NCBI GenBank assembly: GCA_003567725.1
Contig: PWYU01000031.1
Location: 1-64,000, forward strand
Length of the DNA stretch: 64,000 nucleotides
DNA from: Syntrophomonadaceae bacterium
GTDB lineage: Bacteria > Bacillota > Dethiobacteria > DTU022
Direction: 5' to 3'
The notes under the pieces are model-generated. The model was not told the DNA's origin and ran no database searches. It was given only the letters and a program-made list of their open reading frames with translations. The translations under genes and the position numbers were made by a program. Below are positions 37,667 to 46,041 of the stretch, in pieces (positions within the stretch are counted from its first letter, which is position 1; each line of letters starts with the position of its first letter).

Positions 37667-38355
37667 TTCACCTCAAACTTGTAACCTATCCCCCATACTG
37701 TATGAATATAAGTATGATCCTGATCGTATACATTGATTTTACTCCTAATTCGCTTGATGTGCTCATCTATAGTTCTGGTGCTGCCGGCAGGATCATCAAA
37801 ACCCCATACTTCTTTAAGCAGTTCTTCCCTGGTAAAAGGTTTGCCGGCATTTTTTGCCAGCAAGATTAACAAATCAAGCTCCTTGGGGGTTAAATCCAGT
37901 TCATTTTTACCCACACTGGCATTGTACTTGTATAAGTCTATCGACAGGTTTCCATATTCGATTTTATCCTCTATCTTGTTGTAGTCATCGGTCCGTCGGA
38001 GCAGGGCTTTTACCCTGGCCACCATCTCCCTGGGACTAAAAGGCTTGGTAATATAATCATCGGCGCCCAGTTCCAAACCCAAAACCCGGTCAATTTCTTC
38101 ACCCCTGGCAGTAAGCATAATAATCGGGATATTCTTAACATCACTGCTCCTGATTTCACGGCATATTTCCCAGCCATCTTTTTCTGGAAGCATGATATCA
38201 AGAAGCACAACGCGGTAATCAGTATCCATGATTTTATTGATGCCATCCTCACCATCAAAAGCAGCATCTACGGAAAAACCTTCAGCTTCAAGGGCAATCC
38301 GGACCAGGTCGCAAACGTGCTCATCATCATCTATGACAATTATCTTTTCGCTCAT
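37663..38355 (-). CDS. OmpR-family response regulator
   Basis: 230 residues: receiver domain (VIDDDEHVCDLV, phosphoacceptor in VLLDIMLPEKDGW, conserved lysine in ITKPFSPREM) and a winged-helix DNA-binding domain (DLTPKELDLLILLAKNAGKP, GSTRTIDEHIKRIRSKI). The ATG at 38355 has AGGAGG nine bases upstream and is preferred over the longer frame. Its partner is the kinase just downstream. Confidence 0.95.
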   Translation of the reverse strand: MSEKIIVIDDDEHVCDLVRIALEAEGFSVDAAFDGEDGINKIMDTDYRVVLLDIMLPEKDGWEICREIRSSDVKNIPIIMLTARGEEIDRVLGLELGADDYITKPFSPREMVARVKALLRRTDDYNKIEDKIEYGNLSIDLYKYNASVGKNELDLTPKELDLLILLAKNAGKPFTREELLKEVWGFDDPAGSTRTIDEHIKRIRSKINVYDQDHTYIHTVWGIGYKFEVK

Positions 38356-38806
38356 ACAAAAACCTCCTGTTATACTAATTCTCACAATCCGGACTAAATC
38401 CTGTAAAGATATCAGCTTTGCCAGGCCTTATTAAATATTGTTGCCCGCTTAAGATAACTGCACTGGCTAATCCTTCAGGTTAAAACTAAACCGGCTTAGC
38501 TTTTAACCTTTCACCCGGTCCCAACTTTATGCTAAGTTCATCCTTAAGTTATCTCACCATAGTATCCAGTTTTTCCTCTAAGACACTCTTCGCAGGCTAT
38601 TATTAAGCCTGTTTCTATTCTTGCACCAGCAATCTTCAAGCAGGGCGGCTAGCAGCAGGTGATGCCGGCAGAGCAATTTGATCTATAAAAAATACCGGGT
38701 GCGGCATTTTAACCGAACCCGGCATCTTTTATAGCTTACTTTTTAGTATAAGCTACTTAATAATAGGTTAAGTTTACTCTAAGGCTCTGATCGGAATTGT
38801 AGTTAA
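38356..38806. other. 450-base gap with terminator and presumed promoter of the two-component operon
   Basis: No gene seen on either strand. Minus-strand transcription from the lipoprotein ends at the hairpin 38687-38730; the remainder presumably holds the response-regulator promoter. Confidence 0.45.
38687..38730 (-). terminator. Terminator after the small lipoprotein gene
   Basis: On the minus strand ATGCCGGGT ... ACCCGGTAT forms the stem, followed by TTTTTT. Confidence 0.8.
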
Positions 38807-38932
38807 CTACAATTCCTCTTCAATTGGTTCTTCTTCAACCGGTCCTTCATCAATTGGCTCTTCACAGCCTGCAATCGCCAGCGAACCAAACATCAACAAC
38901 ATTACGGCAAATGGAATCAGGATTTTCTTCAC
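38807..38932 (-). CDS. Tiny acidic lipoprotein (41 residues)
   Basis: GTG start with AAGGAGGAG eight bases upstream. The product begins MKKILIPFAVMLLMFGSLAI and has the lipobox LAIAGC, so it would be lipidated at Cys23 and leave an 18-residue tail made almost wholly of Glu, Pro, Ile, Asp and Gly (an EEP-type repeat). It is flanked by its own terminator. It lies upstream of the two-component operon on the same strand and may belong to its regulon. No family is recognised. Confidence 0.7.
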   Translation of the reverse strand: MKKILIPFAVMLLMFGSLAIAGCEEPIDEGPVEEEPIEEEL

Positions 38933-39179
38933 TTTTAACTCCTCCTTATTACTTGGTTGCTGACTACTTCTCGGTAGCTATCAATCATCCTTTCTTTATT
39001 GTGATAATTTGCATAACATTTACAGCGTTTATATTTTGTTTACACGTCCGGACAGTTTGTCCGATCGGACCGGTAAACCCGGCTGTTAAAAAACAGCTGG
39101 AAAAGCCTTAGTAACCAAGCGCATGGACCAGCTAAGCCGAGTGGAAAAATAAGTTAGCAGATAATCGCCCCCTTGGTCA

Positions 39180-40022
39180 TTACCTGTTCATACTGCGCAA
39201 CTTTTTTACCCTTTCCCTGATAGGGGGGTGTGTGCTGAACAGCCCGCTAATACCCCTGGCTGATAGAGGGTTGATGATAAACATATGCGAAGCGGCTTCA
39301 TTAACCTGGAGCGGTCGATTCCTAGCATAGCTCTCCATTTTCTGCAGGGCACTGGCCAGACCTTCAGGGTTGCCAGAAATCATTGCCCCGGTCGCATCAG
39401 CCTGGTATTCCCTGGTTCTAGAAATAGCCATACGGATTAAAATAGCTGCCAGGGGAGCCAGGATCATTGCTGCCAGTTTTACCAGCAACATAACCGGATG
39501 ACCCCCTTCACGACGTCCTCCGAATATCATGCCATACATACCAAAACGCGATATAAGCATCAATGCTCCCGCAATCACTGCTGCCATGGTGCTTACAAGG
39601 ATATCACGATTACGGATATGGGCTATTTCATGAGCCAAAACACCCTCCAGCTCCTGCTGGTTGAGCATTCTAACCAGACCTTGAGTAACAGCAACTACTG
39701 AATTGGCAGGGTTACGTCCGGCAGCAAAAGCATTGGGTTGATCTGTAGGCATCAGGTAGATACGAGGCATGGGAAGATTGCTGTTCTGAACCAGTCTTTT
39801 AACAGCATCATAAACCTGAGGAGCTTCACCTTCCTTAAGCGGGTGAGACCTGGTCATCGTTATAGCCACTTTATCGCTGTACCAGTAAGCAAAAAAATTT
39901 ATAACCAAAGCTATTCCAAAAGCAATTAACATGCCTCCATCTCCAAGCAGTAGTTCACCTGCGATCATTAAAATTACCGTAAGAATAACCATCAGGATCA
40001 TAGTTTTTATGTGATTAAACAT
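39180..40022 (-). CDS. htpX: Membrane zinc metalloprotease HtpX
   Basis: M48B protease in membrane protein quality control. Two N-terminal membrane segments, the zinc motif VLAHEIAHIRNRD, two further hydrophobic segments (about 140-200) and the third ligand region in SRTREYQADATGA. 280 residues. AGGAGG precedes the ATG. Divergent from the SurA-like envelope gene next to it. Confidence 0.94.
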   Translation of the reverse strand: MFNHIKTMILMVILTVILMIAGELLLGDGGMLIAFGIALVINFFAYWYSDKVAITMTRSHPLKEGEAPQVYDAVKRLVQNSNLPMPRIYLMPTDQPNAFAAGRNPANSVVAVTQGLVRMLNQQELEGVLAHEIAHIRNRDILVSTMAAVIAGALMLISRFGMYGMIFGGRREGGHPVMLLVKLAAMILAPLAAILIRMAISRTREYQADATGAMISGNPEGLASALQKMESYARNRPLQVNEAASHMFIINPLSARGISGLFSTHPPIRERVKKLRSMNR

Positions 40023-40340
40023 TACAATTACCTCCTAAACCTTATTTCTCATCCTGCATTTAAGGACAAACCTTTACTGGATGGTTCCTAAAGTTTTCAG
40101 TTCAGCTTGCCGGGTTAATGCAAAAATGGCTGAACAATCATCTTAAAGCTATTAAATATAGTAAAACATGATTAATAAATATGTCAACAAAGGTCTTATC
40201 TTGTCAGCTGCAGTTTTTCATATAGCAGTAATAATTAATGTTTGCTTTTACCCCCCTTGTTAATGACTAAGCTATTTGTTATTATTGAGCACAGTGATTA
40301 AAAACATATTATGTACAATTAGTTTTTTAGGGAGGTTGTC
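40023..40340. other. Divergent promoter region between htpX and the SurA-like gene
   Basis: AT-rich, without genes. On the minus strand TTGACA (40187-40182) and TACTAT (40163-40158), 18 bases apart, form a probable htpX promoter. A plus-strand promoter was not resolved. Confidence 0.55.
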
Positions 40341-41252
40341 ATGACGAACGACACCGGTGAAAATAAGGAAAATGTAAAAAAAACTGACACTTCGCGCAAA
40401 ACCAAAACCATATGCATAGCAGCGGCAGTAATCGTTGTAGCCACAGTGGGCCTGGCTTTTGCACTGGGGGCTTTTGAAGGTATAACAGATCCGCAAGAAG
40501 TGCCTGACAACGAAGAAGTGGTTGCAACTGTAAATGGCGAAACCGTTTCCAGGGTTGAGTTTGAGCAAGCTTTAGAACAAGAAAAAATGCAATATCAAAT
40601 GCAAGGAATAGATTTAGATAGCGAAGAAATGTCAGAGATGTTAAGTGAACTGGAAAACCATGTTCTGAACAATTATTTTGTTATACCTATCTTATTGGAA
40701 AAACGAGCTGAAGCCGCAGGTATAAATATAAGTGAAGATGAAATCGAAGATCGTTATCAAGATTATGTGGCCCAATTGGGTGGAGAAGAACAACTAGAAG
40801 AACAGATGGCAGCAGTTGATTTAAGCAGAGATGATTTGGATCAAGACATAAGCCGAGAACTAACCATTACAAAATACATTGAACAATACCTGGAAGATTA
40901 TTATGAAGAAAACCCTGATGAAAAAGTAGATGAAGCAAGTATTGATTTAAGCGATGATGAAATTGAAGAACAATACCAACAACTGCTAAACCATTACAAT
41001 AACCTTCAAGAGATGCTGGAAGAAGATGATCCGGACATGCCCAGAGAACAGCTGGAAGCACAATTAACGCAAATAGAAGATAATTATGGCGAGATGTTGG
41101 AAGAAGATAATTTTGAAGATATTAAGCCAATTTTGAGAGAAGAAATGCTTGAAAGACGAATAGCCCAGGAAACACAGGCTAAAGAACAGCAGATCCTTAC
41201 TGATCATTTTGAAGAGCTTCGAGAAGAAAGTGATATTGAAATAAACTATTAA
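40341..41252 (+). CDS. SurA N-terminal-domain-like membrane-anchored chaperone
   Basis: 303 residues: a short basic cytoplasmic end, one membrane segment (about 20-45) and a very acidic, Gln/Glu-rich helical exterior. After the membrane segment comes VATVNGETVSRVEFEQAL, the usual opening of SurA_N/PrsA-type chaperones, and the body has repeated amphipathic helices (EDEIEDRYQDYV, DDEIEEQYQQLL). No parvulin isomerase domain is visible. The start has AGGGAGG upstream. Likely helps fold exported proteins; HtpX next door fits an envelope quality-control theme. Confidence 0.75.
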   Translation: MTNDTGENKENVKKTDTSRKTKTICIAAAVIVVATVGLAFALGAFEGITDPQEVPDNEEVVATVNGETVSRVEFEQALEQEKMQYQMQGIDLDSEEMSEMLSELENHVLNNYFVIPILLEKRAEAAGINISEDEIEDRYQDYVAQLGGEEQLEEQMAAVDLSRDDLDQDISRELTITKYIEQYLEDYYEENPDEKVDEASIDLSDDEIEEQYQQLLNHYNNLQEMLEEDDPDMPREQLEAQLTQIEDNYGEMLEEDNFEDIKPILREEMLERRIAQETQAKEQQILTDHFEELREESDIEINY

Positions 41253-41290
41253 GCTATATTATTGCTGAACTGCAGAACTATTTTTTATCA

Positions 41291-41340
41291 TATCCTATTA
41301 CCGGGGTTTGAGTATACAATCAAACCCCGGTAATAGGATA
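41291..41340. terminator. Perfect 21-bp inverted repeat after the SurA-like gene
   Basis: TATCCTATTACCGGGGTTTGA, an 8-base loop, then the exact reverse complement. There is no T run after it on the plus strand. It can act as a terminator or mRNA-stabilising hairpin, or as an operator for the following transporter gene, whose ribosome site begins eight bases later. Confidence 0.6.
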
Positions 41341-41359
41341 TTGATATAAGGAGAACGAA

Positions 41360-41419
41360 ATGGATAAGGTTGATATTTCAAATCTAACACGGTGTACCTC
41401 TGTTGAAGATTTTAGATAA
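41360..41419 (+). CDS. Possible 19-codon leader ORF overlapping the transporter start
   Basis: ATG at 41360 with AAGGAG at ideal distance encodes MDKVDISNLTRCTSVEDFR and stops at 41419, 17 bases inside the transporter gene in another frame. The transporter itself has a weak TTG start at 41403. The strong ribosome site therefore seems to serve this short ORF, with the transporter translated by coupling, or the ORF is a remnant of an older start. Confidence 0.4.
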   Translation: MDKVDISNLTRCTSVEDFR

Positions 41420-42311
41420 TTATAACAACCTGGGTGAAAACCGAATTGCCTTGAGCGTAGCTTTAACTACTGCGGTTATTGCTATCTCTTTTGCAGCCAT
41501 TTTTATCCGCCTCTCAGGTGCTCCATCTTTAACTATAGCTTTTTACCGTCTTTTTATTTCTTTAATTATCCTGACCCCTCACCTGGCTACGCAGCAAAAA
41601 CAAATCCGCCTTCTAAAAATATCAGATTTGACAGGTATGGGCGCCAGCGGCATTTTTTTAGCCGGCCATTTTTATTTGTGGATTTCCTCACTGGAACATG
41701 CACCAGTATCAGTTTCTGTAATCCTTGTTTCAGTCCATCCAGTTATGGTAGCCCTGGCAGGTTATTTTTTCCTGGGCGATAAGATACCTCGTCGCTTTTT
41801 TTTATCAATGGCCCTGGTTCTTATGGGGACAGCAGCTATAGCCTCTGAAAGTATTACTGCTTTTACTGCAGGTTCAACTGAACTCCGTGGTGCTCTGATG
41901 GCTCTTGGCGGTGCCGCCATGATGGCGGGTTACTTACTGGTTGGCCGCCGTTTAAGGCAAAATTTAACAACCACCATCTATGTAAGCGGCACTTACGGTA
42001 TTGCTGCTTTTTTGCTTTTTTTAACTGCTGTTTTTTCCGGAACAGCACTAACCGGTTATCCAATTCATGAATACTTGCTGTTCATAGCCCTGGCCATTAT
42101 CCCTACCTTGCTCGGACACACTGTTTTTAACTGGGCTTTAAAGAAAGTCCGGGCTTCACTGATCTCATTATTGTACCTTGGGGAGCCGCTGGGTGCTACT
42201 TTACTGGCCTTTTTTATCCTCAGGGAATTGCCAACAACCCTCCAGGCTACCGGTGGCTTAATCATACTCATTGGCCTCTATCTGGTTATTAAAAATGATC
42301 GTAGCTCATGA
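41403..42311 (+). CDS. EamA/DMT family transporter
   Basis: 302 residues with ten hydrophobic segments in two EamA repeats (first PSLTIAFYRLFISLIIL, second around GALMALGGAAMMAGYLLVG and ALKKVRASLISLLYLGEPLGA). Drug/metabolite transporters usually export amino acids or other metabolites. The start is TTG, overlapping a leader ORF. A bidirectional terminator follows. The substrate is unknown. Confidence 0.9.
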   Translation: MKILDNYNNLGENRIALSVALTTAVIAISFAAIFIRLSGAPSLTIAFYRLFISLIILTPHLATQQKQIRLLKISDLTGMGASGIFLAGHFYLWISSLEHAPVSVSVILVSVHPVMVALAGYFFLGDKIPRRFFLSMALVLMGTAAIASESITAFTAGSTELRGALMALGGAAMMAGYLLVGRRLRQNLTTTIYVSGTYGIAAFLLFLTAVFSGTALTGYPIHEYLLFIALAIIPTLLGHTVFNWALKKVRASLISLLYLGEPLGATLLAFFILRELPTTLQATGGLIILIGLYLVIKNDRSS

Positions 42312-42388
42312 AATATGGCATAAACGGTTTATTCTGGAAATAGTAATCAGTTAAAAACTGAATTGGTGATCGTGTGGAACAGAATATG

Positions 42389-42428
42389 CAAATACCCCCT
42401 CTCCAGCAACCTGGAAAGGGGGTATTTG
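42389..42428. terminator. Bidirectional terminator between convergent genes
   Basis: CAAATACCCCCTCTCC and GGAAAGGGGGTATTTG pair almost fully; T-rich flanks on the plus strand. It separates the transporter from korC. Confidence 0.8.
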
Positions 42429-42458
42429 TTATATGTTTATTTCTGCTCTAAAATGATT

Positions 42459-42977
42459 CTAATCTTCTAACCCATAATTAAAAGCCTTTAGGTTAATATC
42501 CTGAATTTTTGGAGGCAGGTTTTTTTCCAGGGCTTTAATCAAATTCTCCCGGGAAACAATATTTCGCTGTTTTAAAATAACCCCCAAAAACAGGGAATTA
42601 ATAACTTTCAAATTGCCAAGTGTTAAAAGGGCTTCTTTAAAATCGTAACCAAATTCATTTTTACGCTTGCCATCGGCTACATCCTTGCTGTCATATACAA
42701 TCAGGCAATCGTCTTTGACTTTGTCCACATACCTGTCATAAGCCGGCTGCGTCAAAGCAAGCACTAAATCAGGGGAAGCACATTTGGGATAATAGAGTTC
42801 ATTTTCAGAAATAACCACCTGGGCTTCCGAGTAACCTCCCCGTGCGGCTATTCCATAACTGGAAGTTAAAGAGACATTGTTACCGTCCATGATTGCTGCT
42901 TCGCTAAGGATCCGCCCAGCTAAAATGAGGCCCTGTCCGCCTTCTCCTGCCAGGACAACTTGCCAGTTTTTATTCAT
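42459..42977 (-). CDS. korC: 2-oxoacid:ferredoxin oxidoreductase subunit gamma
   Basis: 172 residues of the pyruvate/ketoisovalerate oxidoreductase gamma family: LAGEGGQGLILAGRILSEAA at the N-terminus, SSYGIAARGGYSEAQVVIS and ALTQPAYDRY. It shares the ATG/stop boundary with korB (one-base overlap). The complex decarboxylates a 2-oxoacid (2-oxoglutarate or a branched 2-oxoacid) to acyl-CoA and reduces ferredoxin. Confidence 0.9.
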   Translation of the reverse strand: MNKNWQVVLAGEGGQGLILAGRILSEAAIMDGNNVSLTSSYGIAARGGYSEAQVVISENELYYPKCASPDLVLALTQPAYDRYVDKVKDDCLIVYDSKDVADGKRKNEFGYDFKEALLTLGNLKVINSLFLGVILKQRNIVSRENLIKALEKNLPPKIQDINLKAFNYGLED

Positions 42978-43816
42978 TATTTACCCTCCCCCCGGCCGGA
43001 TTCCGATGCAGCAGGGTTTATTTCCCTATACACGCTTAAAAAGTCTGGCCGTTCTTTGTTTACCAGTTCACCTGTTACAAGATATTTTGCCTTTTCTTCA
43101 TCATCCATTTTTTCATAACGCGACTTTGCTACAGTCATTTCTTTGATGTAGTTCATCATTTCCACAGTATCACCGGGGACATTTCTTCTTCCAAAATGAG
43201 TAGGGCATGTGTTGATAGCCTCCACTACATTAAAACCTTTTTTCTTAATTGCAGCTGTAATAAGCCTTTTTAGCTGCGTAACATGATAAACAGTACTGCG
43301 AGCTACATAGTTTGCACCGCATTCTTCAGCCAACCCACAAACATCAAAAGCAGGCTCTGCCACACCAATTGGAGAGGTAGTGGTTTTAGATGACAAAGGG
43401 GTAGTTGGTGAATACTGCCCGCCGGTCATACCGTAAGTAAAGTTGTTAGATATAATCGCTGTTATATCTATGTTCCTGCGGGCGGCATGTATAAAATGAT
43501 TTCCGCCAATAGCCAGAGCGTCTCCATCTCCCATTAAAGCAATGACATGAAGATCGGGATTGCCAAGTTTAATACCTGTTCCGAAAGCCAGAGCTCTGCC
43601 ATGACTGCCATGAAAAGCATGAGTCGTCATATAGTCATCAGCTTTCCCCCAGCAGCCAATTCCAGTACTGACTACAACCTGGTGGGGTGGTATCTCCAAA
43701 TCGGCTAAGGAATCGGTTATTGCACGCAGCAAGATACCATTACCACAACCTGCACACCACATAAGAGGCAGTGCGTCTTCTTTAAAATATTCTCTATAGC
43801 TTAAATTAACTGCCAT
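42977..43816 (-). CDS. korB: 2-oxoacid:ferredoxin oxidoreductase subunit beta
   Basis: 279 residues, the thiamine-diphosphate-binding subunit. CAGCGNGILLRAI, VVVSTGIGCWGKAD and the TPP/Mg motif ALMGDGDALAIGGNHFIHAARRN are present, as is NFTYGMTGGQYSPTTP. The pattern fits the KorB/VorB group more than pyruvate oxidoreductase. Confidence 0.93.
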   Translation of the reverse strand: MAVNLSYREYFKEDALPLMWCAGCGNGILLRAITDSLADLEIPPHQVVVSTGIGCWGKADDYMTTHAFHGSHGRALAFGTGIKLGNPDLHVIALMGDGDALAIGGNHFIHAARRNIDITAIISNNFTYGMTGGQYSPTTPLSSKTTTSPIGVAEPAFDVCGLAEECGANYVARSTVYHVTQLKRLITAAIKKKGFNVVEAINTCPTHFGRRNVPGDTVEMMNYIKEMTVAKSRYEKMDDEEKAKYLVTGELVNKERPDFLSVYREINPAASESGRGEGK

Positions 43817-44958
43817 TATTTCACCGCCTCCTTTATGCTATTCATTACAATCTCTGGCCTGATTAATTCCCCATCAATCCCTGAAGCCAGATGAACTGGA
43901 GTATTTGTTGTATTCACCCGGTTAACTTCATGGATAACCTGGCCCTGATTCATTTCAGCCACAACTGCAGCGCCAACTTTAGCCAGGGCTTTTTGGACTT
44001 CTTGATCGGGGAAAGGCCAAATCGTTATCAGCCTCAACAGGTTTACCTTAATGCCCTCTTTTTCGGCTTCTCCAATCACATATTTGCAAACTCGAGAGGA
44101 ACAACCAAAAGAAATTAAGGTTACATCGGCATCTTCAGGCCCAAAATGCTCTACTTCTACAATTTCATCTGTGTAATTATAAATCTTATTTTTTAGCCTG
44201 GTTAAAAGCTGCCTGTTAGTCCCGTATTTAAAGTTCGAATAACCTGTTTCACAATGGCAGGTGCTGGAAGCATGAACTATATGCTTATCTCCATATGCAG
44301 CCATGGGAGGGACCAAATTTTCATCAGCCTGGTAAGGTAGAAAATCTTCAGGTGCAACAACAGGTTTTTTACGTTCAATTAATTCCAGTGAATCAGGATC
44401 GGGCAGGGTTATATTTTCATAAGTTTGTCCAACCACCTGATCACCCAATAAGATAACTGGCGTCCGAAACCGTTCTGCTAAGTTGAACGCTCGAATGGTA
44501 AAATAATACATCTCCTGGACTGATGCCGGCGATATCGCTATTATAGGATGATCGCCATGCGTACCCCACCGGGCTTGCATCACATCTGCCTGAGCCGGTT
44601 GGGTAGCTAGGCCTGTAGCAGGGCCCACCCTCTGAATATTAACCACTACACATGGCACTTCTTGATAGATACCGACTCCAAGGTTTTCCTGCATTAAAGA
44701 AAAACCCGGGCCACTGGTAGCAGTAAATGTTTTCTTTCCAGATAACGAAGCGCCAACTATGGCTGCCATGCTTCCAATCTCGTCTTCCATCTGAATGTAT
44801 GTGCCTCCATAAGCAGGTAGCTCACGGGCACAAACTTCAGCTATTTCAGAAGAAGGAGTAATTGGATACCCGGCATAAAAACGGGCGCCTGCATCTATAG
44901 CTCCCCATGCGCAGGCATGGTTCCCTTCCATTAATTGAACTCCTTCAGGTCTACTCAT
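43816..44958 (-). CDS. korA: 2-oxoacid:ferredoxin oxidoreductase subunit alpha
   Basis: 380 residues with the pyrimidine-binding region GARFYAGYPITPSSEIAE, QMEDEIGSMAAIVGASLSGKK and TATSGPGFSLMQENLG. It overlaps the ferredoxin-like gene by eight bases and touches korB. Substrate choice (2-oxoglutarate versus branched-chain) is not resolved by eye. Confidence 0.93.
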   Translation of the reverse strand: MSRPEGVQLMEGNHACAWGAIDAGARFYAGYPITPSSEIAEVCARELPAYGGTYIQMEDEIGSMAAIVGASLSGKKTFTATSGPGFSLMQENLGVGIYQEVPCVVVNIQRVGPATGLATQPAQADVMQARWGTHGDHPIIAISPASVQEMYYFTIRAFNLAERFRTPVILLGDQVVGQTYENITLPDPDSLELIERKKPVVAPEDFLPYQADENLVPPMAAYGDKHIVHASSTCHCETGYSNFKYGTNRQLLTRLKNKIYNYTDEIVEVEHFGPEDADVTLISFGCSSRVCKYVIGEAEKEGIKVNLLRLITIWPFPDQEVQKALAKVGAAVVAEMNQGQVIHEVNRVNTTNTPVHLASGIDGELIRPEIVMNSIKEAVK

Positions 44959-45166
44959 TGTTTTCTACCTCCACTTTTACTGCAAAATCAGGACAACGAA
45001 GCTCGCATAGACGGCATTTGGTGCAATTATCGAGATTTTTAACCAATGGCAAACCATCTTGATCAGCTTCATACACTTTTGTATTACAATATTCTATGCA
45101 AAAACCACATCTTTTACATAATGATTCATCTATATTGATCTTAACACTCTGATCAGTTTTATTCAT
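44951..45166 (-). CDS. korD: 2-oxoacid:ferredoxin oxidoreductase delta (ferredoxin) subunit
   Basis: 71 residues with two [4Fe-4S] motifs, CKRCGFCIEYC and CTKCRLCELRCPD. First gene of korDABC; it carries electrons from the TPP site to soluble ferredoxin. Confidence 0.92.
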   Translation of the reverse strand: MNKTDQSVKINIDESLCKRCGFCIEYCNTKVYEADQDGLPLVKNLDNCTKCRLCELRCPDFAVKVEVENNE

Positions 45167-45213
45167 GTTATAAGTGATCCTCCACCATAATTACTACTAA
45201 AAAGCATTTTCAA

Positions 45214-45993
45214 TTATTTTCCTTTATACTGCGGCTTTCTTTTTTCCATAAAAGCCTTGACGCCTTCTTTTTTATCTTCTGAAGCACAGGCCAGGGCATG
45301 CAGATAAGATTCATGGGCCAACCCTTCATAAAGCCCTGTTTCCAGTGAACGGTTAACCGCTTCTTTGGCATATTGGAGAGCAAGAGGTGCCTTAGCAGCC
45401 AGTTTTTAAGCCATTTTTTTGGCTTCTTCCATTAAATTATCGGGATCAACCAGTTTATTAACCAGCCCGATGCGGTAAGCTTCTTCCGCATCGATAATGC
45501 TTCCCGTTAAAACCAGTTCCATTCCTCTTCCAAACCCAATCAAACGAGGAAGTCTCTGGGTAGCGCCATCACCGGGAATAATGGCCAGGTTAACTTCAGG
45601 CGAACCCATCTGGGCATCTTTGGAAGCAACCCTTAAAGTACAAGCTATAGCCAGCTCTAATCCGGCACCAAGGGCATAGCCATTAACGGCCGCAATAACA
45701 GGGATGGGCATCTCCCAGAGCATGTTAAATACTTCCTGACGACGCCGGGTTTGCTCTCGACCTTTAACAAAATCACGGTCTTCCAGTTCTTTTATATCCG
45801 CTCCGGCCATGAAGGCTTTTTCACCTTCACCGGTAATAATTAGAACTCTAACTTCAGGGTCACTCTTCACCTGGGAAAAAGCTTCAGCCAGCTCTTCTAC
45901 CAGAGCATTGGAGAGGGCGTTTCTAACCTCCGGGCGGTTTATAGTAACAATCGCCAGTGGAGCTTCCTTTTCTAACTTTAGTAATTTAAACAT
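45214..45993 (-). pseudogene. crt: Crotonase (3-hydroxybutyryl-CoA dehydratase) with an in-frame TAA
   Basis: A 260-codon frame of exactly crotonase length, interrupted only by TAA at 45406-45408. Before it are INRPEVRNALSNALV, GEGEKAFMAGADIKEL (oxyanion hole), GYALGAGLELAIACT and SPEVNLAIIPGDGATQRL. After it the frame continues with [20 protein letters not shown] and the family end [11 protein letters not shown]. The stop probably replaced GAA (Glu) in AKKMA-E-KLAAKAP. The preferred start is 45993 (AAGGGGAG upstream). As it stands the product lacks the C-terminal helices and is probably inactive unless readthrough occurs. Confidence 0.88.
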
Positions 45994-46041
45994 CAGCATC
46001 TCTCCCCTTCGCATTTATTGTATGCTTTTGACACCTGTCAA

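Noticed and set aside
38824-39111. Plus-strand 95-codon ORF
   Set aside because: Antisense to the small lipoprotein, no ribosome site, low-complexity composition; the minus-strand gene is better supported.
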